Assembly (NCBI RefSeq): GCF_025822605.1
Contig: NZ_JACKTY010000033.1
Location: 62,509 to 126,508 of the forward strand
From: Mycolicibacterium komossense
GTDB taxonomy: Bacteria; Actinomycetota; Actinomycetes; Mycobacteriales; Mycobacteriaceae
DNA: 64,000 nt
Reading direction: 5' to 3'
Under the pieces are notes generated by a model that saw only the letters and a program-made list of their open reading frames with translations, ran no database searches and was not told the DNA's origin. A program made the position numbers and the translations under genes. Below, piece after piece: positions 50,878-58,409 of this stretch (the first letter of the stretch is position 1; the number at the start of each line of letters is the position of its first letter).

Positions 50878-51421
50878 GATCGTCCTGTTGGGCCGAACCG
50901 AGAAGATCCTCGCGGGCGCGGGCGATCCGCGATCGAATGGTGCCGACCGGACACTGGCAGACCGCTGCCGCCTCCGCGTAGGACAGCCCGAGGACTTGGG
51001 TCAGCAGCAAGGCTTCCCGACGGTCGCTATCGAGGCCCGACAGGAGAACGTTCACCTCGACGAGGTCTTCGAATCCGCGTGGGGAGCGCTGACGGTTGGC
51101 CGCCTGTTCAAGGTCGGCACCGTGGGTTATCCGGGGCCTGGCCTGGTTGTAGCGGACCTGGTCGACAGCGGCACGGCGCGCGATCGACAGCAGCCACGTC
51201 CGGGCACTCGATCGGCCGGAAAAGCGAGGCAATGACTTGATCGCCCGCAGAAAAGTCTCCTGGGTCAGATCGTCCGCGCTCGCGATATCCGCGAGGTGCG
51301 CGGTGAAGCGCCACACGTCGCGCTGGGTAGCCCTGATGAAATCCTCCAGCGCGCGCGCATCGCCGTGGCCTGCAGCAATCGCCAAAGCGGTAACTTGGTC
51401 ATCGTCGCCGCGGGAGGTCAC
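50867..51421 (-). CDS. sigC: ECF RNA polymerase sigma factor SigC
   Basis: A 184-residue ECF sigma factor from GTG 51421, close to the 185 residues of M. tuberculosis SigC. Region 2 reads 'TQRDVWRFTAHLADIASADDLTQETFLRAIKSLPRF' in overlapping parts, followed by 'SARTWLLSIARRAAVDQVR'. Region 4 is 'LLTQVLGLSYAEAAAVCQCPVGTIRSRIARAREDLL', and the C-terminal DDLTG matches M. tuberculosis SigC. SigC there has been tied to copper acquisition genes. It is divergent from the Cu+ ATPase with only 85 bases between, which fits that link. Confidence 0.92.
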   Translation of the reverse strand: MTSRGDDDQVTALAIAAGHGDARALEDFIRATQRDVWRFTAHLADIASADDLTQETFLRAIKSLPRFSGRSSARTWLLSIARRAAVDQVRYNQARPRITHGADLEQAANRQRSPRGFEDLVEVNVLLSGLDSDRREALLLTQVLGLSYAEAAAVCQCPVGTIRSRIARAREDLLGSAQQDDLTG

Positions 51422-51444
51422 GATTAAGGACCTTATCTGTTGAC

Positions 51445-51466
51445 GGCCCACTGGGAACTCTGGGCC
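51445..51466. promoter_or_regulatory. Dyad between sigC and the Cu+ ATPase
   Basis: GGCCCA (51445-51450) and TGGGCC (51461-51466) form a perfect inverted repeat with a 10-base spacer in the 85-base divergent promoter region. It does not match the CsoR or RicR operators I know. It may be the site for the regulator of one or both genes. Confidence 0.4.
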
Positions 51467-51506
51467 GGGCATGGCCGACCAACTGCAGTGACCAAGGAGG
51501 ACGACG

Positions 51507-53849
51507 GTGACGACGATGGTGGACAGCGACAACGACAGCGTCCATGAGGTGCGGCGCATCGAGCTGGCGGTGTCGGGAATGTCGTGCGCGGCCTGTGCCA
51601 GCCGGGTGGAGCGGACCCTCAACAAAGTTCCTGGTGTCCGCGCGTCGGTCAACTTCGCGACGGGGGTCGCCACGATCGATGCCGAGCCCGCCGTCGACTC
51701 CGGCGAACTCTGTGAGCTGGTTGAACAGGCCGGTTATCCAGCCAGCGAACGGACGTCACTCCCGGACGGCCTTGATGATCCGGAGTCGGATCGAGCCAGG
51801 AGCCTGTTCCGCCGTCTCGTGGTTGCCATCGTGTTGTTCGTCCCGCTCGCCGATCTGTCGATCTTGTTCGCCACGATGCCGGGCACGCGGTTCCCGGGAT
51901 GGCAGTGGCTGCTGGTGGTGCTGGCTGCACCGGTTGTGACGTGGGCGGCCTGGCCGTTCCACCGGGTGGCAGTGAAGAACCTGCGACACGGCGGCGCCAG
52001 CATGGAGACCTTGATCTCCACCGGTATTACCGCCGCGACGTTGTGGTCGCTCTACGCCATCTTCTGGCGACCCCGCGCGGCCGCCGAGCCGGGGGTGTGG
52101 CACGCGATCATGGGTGCGGACTCCATTTACCTCGAGGTTGCCGCCGGTGTGACGGTGTTCATCCTGGCGGGGCGGTACTTCGAAGCCCGTGCCAAGTCCA
52201 AGGCCGGCGGGGCGCTGCGCGCTTTGGCGGCGCTGGGCGCCAAAGATGTCTCGGTGGTGCTGGCCGACGGTTCCGAATTGCGGATCCCGGTCAGTGAACT
52301 CAAGGAGCAACAGCAGTTCGTGGTGCGCCCGGGCGAGACCATCGCTGCCGATGGCCTTGTTGTCAGCGGCCAGGCCGCCGTCGACATGAGCGCGATGACC
52401 GGAGAAGCTCAACCCGTGGAGGCGGGTCCTGGATCCGCCGTGGTGGGTGGCACGCTGGCACTGGATGGTCGGCTGGTTGTCGAGGCTGCCGCAGTGGGGC
52501 CGGATACCCAGTTCGCCGCGATGATGCGATTGGTGGAGAAGGCTCAATCAGGCAAGGCGGACGCACAACGCCTCGCCGACCGGATCGCCGGGGTGTTCGT
52601 TCCCGTTGTGTTCGCCATCGCGGCGGTGACTGTTGCCGCGTGGCTGCTGATGGCCGGCGACGTCGACCGCGCGATATCCGCCGGGCTGGCCGTGTTGGTG
52701 ATCGCGTGCCCGTGTGCCTTGGGACTGGCGACGCCGACGGCGCTCATGGTGGCCTCGGGGCGAGGGGCGCAGTTGGGGATCTTCCTCAAGGGGCACCAGG
52801 CCCTGGACGCGGTGCGCAATGTCGACACCGTCATCTTCGACAAGACGGGCACCATCACCACCGGACAGCTGACGATGACCGCCGTGTCGGTGGCCGCCGG
52901 CTGGGAGCGAGACGACGTGCTCGCCGCGGCAGCTGCCGTCGAGAGTGCCTCCGAGCATGCGGTCGCTATCGCTATCGTCCGTGCGGCGCAACCTTTGTCG
53001 CTGTCGGAGGTGACGGGTTTCCGGTCTGCAGTCGGCCGCGGTGCGAGCGGAGTCGTGGACGGCCGCCAGGTCGAGGTCGGCAAGCCGGCGTGGGTCGCCC
53101 GTAATCGCGAAGTGCCCCGCGAACTCGTCGACGCGCGCCATCGCGGTGAAGCCTCCGGCCAGACAGTGGTTTTCGTCTCGATCGACGGCGTGGTGTGCGG
53201 CTCGATCGGGGTGGCCGATGTCGTCAAGGATTCCGCGGCGGCGGCGATCAGGGAATTGCGGGAGCGAGGGCTGCGCACGTTGATGGTGACCGGCGACAAC
53301 CCGGTTGCGGCGCAAAGCATCGCCGACCAGGTGGGCATCGACGAGGTCATCGCCGAGGTGCTGCCCGACGGCAAGGTTGCCGTTATCGATCAACTGCAGG
53401 CTCGGGGCCGGATCGTCGCGATGGTCGGCGACGGCATCAACGACGGGCCCGCGCTGGCCAGCGCGGATCTGGGCCTGGCGATCGGGCGCGGCACCGACGT
53501 GGCGATCGGCGCTGCCGACATCATTTTGGTGCGTCAGAGCCTGGAGACTGTTCCGCAGGCGCTCGCGCTGGCGAGGGCCACTTTGCACACCATCCGGGTG
53601 AACATGGTGTGGGCGTTCGGCTACAACATCGCGGCCATCCCCATTGCGGCGGCCGGTCTACTCAATCCGTTGATTGCCGGTGGCGTGATGGCCTTTTCGT
53701 CATTCTTCGTGGTGTCCAACAGCCTGCGGTTGAGAAGTTTCGCGCGGGCTGACATCGCCTCCGGCGCAGGTCGGCTCGACCCGGCCACCGGGATGACCTC
53801 AATGCCAACAAGTGTGGATCCAGAGTCCGAAGTGCTAGGGAGACAATGA
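51507..53849 (+). CDS. Cu+-transporting P1B-type ATPase (CtpA/CtpB/CtpV group)
   Basis: A 780-residue ATPase from GTG 51507, which follows AAGGAGG. The N-terminal HMA domain holds Cys27 and Cys30 (GMSCAACASRVE). The transport site is Cys401-Pro-Cys403 in helix 6, with 'YNIAAIPIAAAG' and 'MAFSSFFVVSNSLRLRSF' in helices 7 and 8, the P1B-1 pattern for Cu+. Phosphorylation is at Asp445 (DKTGTIT), the actuator loop is MTGEAQP rather than TGE-S, and 'GDGINDGPALA' binds Mg. The nucleotide domain has SEHA where most P1B pumps have SEHP. It exports or loads copper across the membrane and is followed by its chaperone gene in an ATGA overlap. Confidence 0.94.
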   Translation: MTTMVDSDNDSVHEVRRIELAVSGMSCAACASRVERTLNKVPGVRASVNFATGVATIDAEPAVDSGELCELVEQAGYPASERTSLPDGLDDPESDRARSLFRRLVVAIVLFVPLADLSILFATMPGTRFPGWQWLLVVLAAPVVTWAAWPFHRVAVKNLRHGGASMETLISTGITAATLWSLYAIFWRPRAAAEPGVWHAIMGADSIYLEVAAGVTVFILAGRYFEARAKSKAGGALRALAALGAKDVSVVLADGSELRIPVSELKEQQQFVVRPGETIAADGLVVSGQAAVDMSAMTGEAQPVEAGPGSAVVGGTLALDGRLVVEAAAVGPDTQFAAMMRLVEKAQSGKADAQRLADRIAGVFVPVVFAIAAVTVAAWLLMAGDVDRAISAGLAVLVIACPCALGLATPTALMVASGRGAQLGIFLKGHQALDAVRNVDTVIFDKTGTITTGQLTMTAVSVAAGWERDDVLAAAAAVESASEHAVAIAIVRAAQPLSLSEVTGFRSAVGRGASGVVDGRQVEVGKPAWVARNREVPRELVDARHRGEASGQTVVFVSIDGVVCGSIGVADVVKDSAAAAIRELRERGLRTLMVTGDNPVAAQSIADQVGIDEVIAEVLPDGKVAVIDQLQARGRIVAMVGDGINDGPALASADLGLAIGRGTDVAIGAADIILVRQSLETVPQALALARATLHTIRVNMVWAFGYNIAAIPIAAAGLLNPLIAGGVMAFSSFFVVSNSLRLRSFARADIASGAGRLDPATGMTSMPTSVDPESEVLGRQ

Positions 53850-54064
53850 CAATTCAGGAATTCGCCGTGACGGGTCTGCGCTGTGAAGGCTGTGTCGACA
53901 CGGTCACGGATGCGCTCAGTAGTCTGCCGACGGTGAGCTCTGTCGGTGTCGACCTCGACCCCGACGGCACCTCGACCGTGACTGTCGAGGCAGAACCACC
54001 TGTCAGCCGCGACGCTGTCCAGTCGCTTCTTGGTAGCAAGGGCAACTTCGCAATCGTCGGCTGA
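53846..54064 (+). CDS. HMA-domain copper chaperone (CopZ-like)
   Basis: A 72-residue HMA protein with metal site LRCEGCV near residue 12 and the beta-alpha-beta pattern of CopZ/Atx1. It overlaps the ATPase stop as ATGA. It would hand Cu+ to the ATPase HMA domain. 'Gly-Leu-Arg-Cys-x-x-Cys' replaces the usual Gly-Met-x-Cys, so the Met next to the first Cys is lost. The ~180 bases after it (54065-54248) hold no gene. Confidence 0.88.
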   Translation: MTIQEFAVTGLRCEGCVDTVTDALSSLPTVSSVGVDLDPDGTSTVTVEAEPPVSRDAVQSLLGSKGNFAIVG

Positions 54065-54248
54065 TTGCGGCTTTGCATTTGAGGGGTGGATGGCGATCGT
54101 CAAAAGCTGTGTCGCAGAATGGTATCCGTAGCACTCCGGGTGCTTCTGTGGTGTGAGGTGAGATCGGTCGAGCTCAACTGCGGGGCATGTACGACAGTGA
54201 GACATCAACGTGTCCACCGGTCCAGCCCCCGTCAAGGAGGTGGAGTCA

Positions 54249-54836
54249 ATGAAACACATCGGCATCGTGCTGTTCCCCGATGTCGAGGAACTCGACGCGA
54301 TCGGACCATGGGAAGTGCTCTCATCGTGGACGCGCTACTTCCCGGACGACGGCTACACAGTGTCCTGCCTATCCGCCCCCGGGGGGCCGGTGCGGTGCGC
54401 GAAGGGGTTGGAGGTGAACGCGCATCATTCGTTCGCCGACGCACCACCTCTGGACGTGCTGGTCTATCCGGGTGGTCAGGGCACCCGCCCGCAGCTGCAC
54501 GATGAGGCGCAGTTGGACTGGGTACGCGGCCAGCGAGCTACTGTCCCGTTGCTGACCAGTGTGTGCACTGGATCGCTGGTATACGCGGCAGCCGGCCTGC
54601 TCTCCCACCGGCCGGCAACAACGCACTGGGGATCGCTCGACGTCCTCGCTCAACTCGACCCCACCATCGACGTGCGCCGCGATCAGCGTTACGTCGATGA
54701 CGGCGACATCATCACCGCTGCAGGCGTATCCGCCGGCATCGATATGGCGCTGCATCTAGTTGTCCGACTGGCCGGAGTGGACCGGGCCCGACAGGTCAAG
54801 CGCGCGATCCAGTACGAGCCAGAACCGCCCGTGTAG
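54249..54836 (+). CDS. DJ-1/PfpI protein, isonitrile-hydratase-like
   Basis: A 195-residue protein from ATG 54249, behind AAGGAGGTGGA. The N-terminal 'VLFPDVEELDAIGPWEVLS' has the acidic residue used by isonitrile hydratase. The nucleophile Cys106 lies in 'SVCTGSLVYAAAGLL', followed by 'RPATTHWGSLDVL' and 'DIITAAGVSAGIDMALHLV', the order seen in InhA-type isonitrile hydratase. That enzyme turns isonitriles into N-formamides. No DNA-binding domain is present. The location after sigC and the copper pump suggests an action on an isonitrile copper ligand, which is an inference. Confidence 0.75.
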   Translation: MKHIGIVLFPDVEELDAIGPWEVLSSWTRYFPDDGYTVSCLSAPGGPVRCAKGLEVNAHHSFADAPPLDVLVYPGGQGTRPQLHDEAQLDWVRGQRATVPLLTSVCTGSLVYAAAGLLSHRPATTHWGSLDVLAQLDPTIDVRRDQRYVDDGDIITAAGVSAGIDMALHLVVRLAGVDRARQVKRAIQYEPEPPV

Positions 54837-55056
54837 TCCTTGCTGTCGAAGGCTGGGGTGGGAACCGCAGCGACCTCGATGGAACTATTCACGTCCGGTC
54901 GCCGACTACCTCAGATGTGAGAAGCGTGATCTTCGGGCTGGAGTATGCCCGGTGGCCCGGCAGCCCGTCTGCGGAGATTCGTGGCCTCCGTCGTGAAGCG
55001 GCACGTCCTAACCGCCTGAACAGGCCGGTCAGCGACTATCCGGCGGCTGTCTCCGG
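54837..55056. other. Promoter region of the ESX-3 operon
   Basis: 220 bases without a gene. ESX-3 in M. tuberculosis is governed by IdeR and Zur boxes ahead of eccA3. Here I find only a CCTAACC half-element (around 55006) and no full 19-bp iron box or AT-rich Zur palindrome. A short GCCGGTC...-type repeat is not symmetric enough to call. Confidence 0.4.
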
Positions 55057-56907
55057 GTGATGGCAGTCGGTAGTGCCACCCACGTGGTGCAGGCCGGTGC
55101 GCGGCCGCCGGGCCGGGTGGACGGCGAGATCGTCAGTCGGTTCGCAACGTGCTGTAAAGCACTGGGCCTTGCAGTGTACGACCGCCACCGCCCTGCCGAT
55201 CCTGTAGCCGCCCGAACAGGTTTCGCTACTTTGACGCGCCTTGCTCACGATCACTGCGATGCCTGGACGGGGCTGGCAGCCGCGGGGGATACCTCTTTGG
55301 CGGTGCTTGAAGCCGTCGCAGCCACGCGCCATACGGCGGGTGTGTTGATCCGCAGTATCGAATTGGCGCCCAAAGTGCTTGGTTTCACCTATGACACCGG
55401 CTTGTATCTGCAGTTCCGCGCAACGGATCCGGACAACTTCCGGCTGGCCTACGCGGCGGCGCTGTCCGTAGCGGGCCGGTTCGCCGAGGCTGATGTGATT
55501 GTTTCCGAGGTGACCGCCCGCAGTGCCGAATCCCGGGACGCCCGCTGGGTCGCGACCGCCATCCACTTTCGTGCTCACCGCTGGGCCGACGTCATCAAAC
55601 TACTGACCCCGGTCGTCAACGACAACAACGACGACGAGATGTTCGCGCACGCTGTGAGGACGGCACTAGGGACAGCTTTGGCCCACCTCGGCATGTTCGC
55701 CCCTGCGCTGTCATATCTGGGCGAACCGCAAGGACCATTGGCACTGGCCGCCGTAGACGGTGCGTTGGCCAAGGCACTCGCATTGCGTGCGCAAGGCGAG
55801 GAGGAGGCTGCCGCCGAGGTGCTGCAGGAGCTCTATGCGGCCAATCCGGAGAACGCCGCTGTCGAGCAGGCACTCTCGGATCCGTCATACGGTATTGCGA
55901 CCACCTCGGCCGCCCGCATCGACGCACGTACAGACCCTTGGGACATCGAGACCGAACCCAACGAGGCCAACTTCGTCGATCCGTGTGCTCATGAGCGTAA
56001 GGCGGTGTTGCTCGCGGAGGCCGAGGAGCAGCTGGGTGAGTTCATCGGGCTCGATGAGGTCAAGGATCAGGTGTCGCGGCTGAAGAGCTCGGTGGCGATG
56101 GCGTTGTTGCGCCAGCAGCGTGGACTAGCGGTCGCTCAGCGTTCGCACCATCTGGTGTTCGCGGGCCCGCCCGGCACCGGTAAGACGACCATCGCCCGGG
56201 TTGTGGCGAAGATCTATTGCGGGCTCGGGCTGTTGAAGAAGGAGAACGTCAAAGAGGTGCACCGAGCCGATCTGATCGGTCAGCACATCGGCGAGACCGA
56301 GGCGAAGACCAACGCCATCATCGACAGTGCGCTCGATGGGGTGCTGTTCCTAGATGAGGCGTACGCCTTGGTGGCCACCGGCGCCAAGAACGATTTCGGA
56401 TTGGTGGCCATCGACACCCTGTTGGCCCGGATGGAGAACGACCGCGACCGGCTGGTAGTCATCATCGCCGGCTATCGCGCCGACCTCGACCGGTTCCTCG
56501 ATACCAACGAGGGTCTGCGATCACGCTTCACCCGCAGCATCGACTTCCCGTCTTATAGCGCGGCCGAGCTGGTGGAGATCGCCAATGCCATGGCGGGACA
56601 ACGGGACAGCATCTTCGAGCAGGCGGCCCTCGACGATCTGCAGTCCCTGTTCGGTCACCTGGCCGCGTCGTCGAATCCCGACGCCGCAGGCATCGAGCGA
56701 CGCAGCCTCGATATCGCGGGCAATGGCCGCTTCGTCCGCAACGTCGTCGAGCGTTCGGAGGAGGAGCGGGAGTTCCGGCTGGACCATTCTGAACAAGCTG
56801 GTACAGAGACGTTCACCGACGAGGACCTCATGACCATCACCGCCGCCGACGTCCGCACTGCAGTGGTGCCGCTGTTGCGCGGCCTCGGCCTGGCGGAGTC
56901 CAGATGA
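55057..56907 (+). CDS. eccA3: EccA3, AAA+ ATPase of ESX-3
   Basis: 616 residues, compared with ~631 in M. tuberculosis. The N-terminal TPR-like half begins 'VDGEIVSRFATCCKALGLAVY' and includes 'LAHDHCDAWTGLAAAGD'. The AAA+ half has Walker A GPPGTGKTT (Lys376), Walker B 'LFLDEAYAL', sensor 'RLVVIIAGYRADLDRFL' and the Arg finger region 'LRSRFTRSIDFPSY'. It is a cytosolic protein that works with EspG3 and PE/PPE substrates. It starts a run of genes overlapping by ATGA. Confidence 0.96.
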   Translation: MMAVGSATHVVQAGARPPGRVDGEIVSRFATCCKALGLAVYDRHRPADPVAARTGFATLTRLAHDHCDAWTGLAAAGDTSLAVLEAVAATRHTAGVLIRSIELAPKVLGFTYDTGLYLQFRATDPDNFRLAYAAALSVAGRFAEADVIVSEVTARSAESRDARWVATAIHFRAHRWADVIKLLTPVVNDNNDDEMFAHAVRTALGTALAHLGMFAPALSYLGEPQGPLALAAVDGALAKALALRAQGEEEAAAEVLQELYAANPENAAVEQALSDPSYGIATTSAARIDARTDPWDIETEPNEANFVDPCAHERKAVLLAEAEEQLGEFIGLDEVKDQVSRLKSSVAMALLRQQRGLAVAQRSHHLVFAGPPGTGKTTIARVVAKIYCGLGLLKKENVKEVHRADLIGQHIGETEAKTNAIIDSALDGVLFLDEAYALVATGAKNDFGLVAIDTLLARMENDRDRLVVIIAGYRADLDRFLDTNEGLRSRFTRSIDFPSYSAAELVEIANAMAGQRDSIFEQAALDDLQSLFGHLAASSNPDAAGIERRSLDIAGNGRFVRNVVERSEEEREFRLDHSEQAGTETFTDEDLMTITAADVRTAVVPLLRGLGLAESR

Positions 56908-58409
56908 ACTTCGCATCGCGGACACCGGTCAACGAGAATCCCGATCAGGTCAGCTACCGCCGTGGTTTCGTCACCCGACATCAGGTGACCGGCTGGCGAT
57001 TCGTCATGCGCCGGATCGCTTCGGGGATAGCCCTACACGACACCCGCATGCTCGTCGATCCGCTTCGGACGCAATCCCGTTCGGTATTGATGGGTGCGCT
57101 GATCGTGATCACCGGGTTGATCGGCTGCTTCATCTTCTCGTTGATCAGGCCCAGCGGAACGGTCGGCAACAACATCGTGGTGGCCGATCGCGATAGCTCG
57201 GCACTCTACGTCCGCATCGACGATCAGCTGCATCCGGTGCTTAACCTGACCTCGGCGCGTCTGATCGCCGGACGATCCGTGCAGCCCGCCGGCGTCGGTC
57301 CTGCGGCGTTGGACAAGTTTGCACGCGGGGCGATGGTCGGTATCCCCGGCGCCCCAGAACGTATGGTGCAGAACAGTACTCGTGACGCCGACTGGACGGT
57401 GTGTGACAGCACGGGCCCGGTGTACCCCGGTGTCACAGTGATCGGCGGCCGGCCGACTGAGGGCGGGCAGCGTGCCTCCGCACTGAAGCCGGCCACGGCG
57501 GTGCTGGTCGATAGCGGTCCGCCAGGGGCGCCGATGAACTGGCTGCTGTGGGACGGCCGGCGCAGCCCGATCGACCTGGGGGACCGTGCTGTCACCAGCG
57601 CCCTCGGATTCGGCTCGAACAGTCCCAGTGTCCGCCGCATCTCCGCCGGACTGTTCAACGCGATACCGGAGGGCATGCCGCTGCGGGCCCCCGTCTTTCC
57701 CGGTGCCGGCGCCCCGCCGGAGTTCCCCCTCCCGGTTCCGGTCCCGGTGGGTGGGGTCGTGGTGGCCTACGGCACTGACAGCACGATGCTCTACTACGCG
57801 GTGTTGCCGGATGGTCTGCAGCCGGTGTCACCCGTGCTTGCCGCATTGTTGCGCAACACCAATTCCTACGGACTGGAGCAGCCACCGCGGCTGGATGCCG
57901 ATGAGATCGCCCGTGCTCCGGTATCGAGGATGATCGACACCGCGGCATACCCCGCGGAGCGGATAGACGTCGTCGATGCGGTGAGTTCACCTGTCACGTG
58001 TGTGCGATGGGCCAAGGCTGCGGATGCCAGTACGAGCTCGCTGACGTTGTTGTCCGGTGCGGCACTGCCGATCGCCGACGGGGCCGGCACCGTGGATCTT
58101 TTGGGTGCCCCCGGTGGCACGACTGCATCTCGGGTGGCGGTGCCGACCGGTACCGGCTATTTCGTGCAAACGGTCGGCCAGGAGCCGGCATCGCCCGCCG
58201 CGGGTTCACTGTTCTGGATTTCCGATACCGGAATGCGCTACGGGATCGAGGCGGCCAATCCGGATGAGGTGGCTAAAACCGTTGCAGCACTGGGTTTGAA
58301 CCAGCCTGCGATGCCGGCTCCCTGGGCAGTGCTGGCGCTCTTTGTTCCTGGGCCGGCGCTGTCGAAGGCCGATGCGCTGACCGTATTCACGGGAGTGGGA
58401 AATCGATGA
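56904..58409 (+). CDS. eccB3: EccB3, membrane-anchored component of ESX-3
   Basis: 501 residues, versus 538 in M. tuberculosis, the difference mainly at the C-terminus. 'SYRRGFVTRHQVTGWRFVMRRI' is the cytosolic start, one helix 'LMGALIVITGLIGCFIFSLI' crosses the membrane, and the rest is a periplasmic repeat-type domain with disulfide cysteines ('WTVCDS' and 'PVTCVRW'). It is part of the inner-membrane ring of the secretion complex. It overlaps eccA3 and eccC3 by four bases each. Confidence 0.96.
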   Translation: MNFASRTPVNENPDQVSYRRGFVTRHQVTGWRFVMRRIASGIALHDTRMLVDPLRTQSRSVLMGALIVITGLIGCFIFSLIRPSGTVGNNIVVADRDSSALYVRIDDQLHPVLNLTSARLIAGRSVQPAGVGPAALDKFARGAMVGIPGAPERMVQNSTRDADWTVCDSTGPVYPGVTVIGGRPTEGGQRASALKPATAVLVDSGPPGAPMNWLLWDGRRSPIDLGDRAVTSALGFGSNSPSVRRISAGLFNAIPEGMPLRAPVFPGAGAPPEFPLPVPVPVGGVVVAYGTDSTMLYYAVLPDGLQPVSPVLAALLRNTNSYGLEQPPRLDADEIARAPVSRMIDTAAYPAERIDVVDAVSSPVTCVRWAKAADASTSSLTLLSGAALPIADGAGTVDLLGAPGGTTASRVAVPTGTGYFVQTVGQEPASPAAGSLFWISDTGMRYGIEAANPDEVAKTVAALGLNQPAMPAPWAVLALFVPGPALSKADALTVFTGVGNR

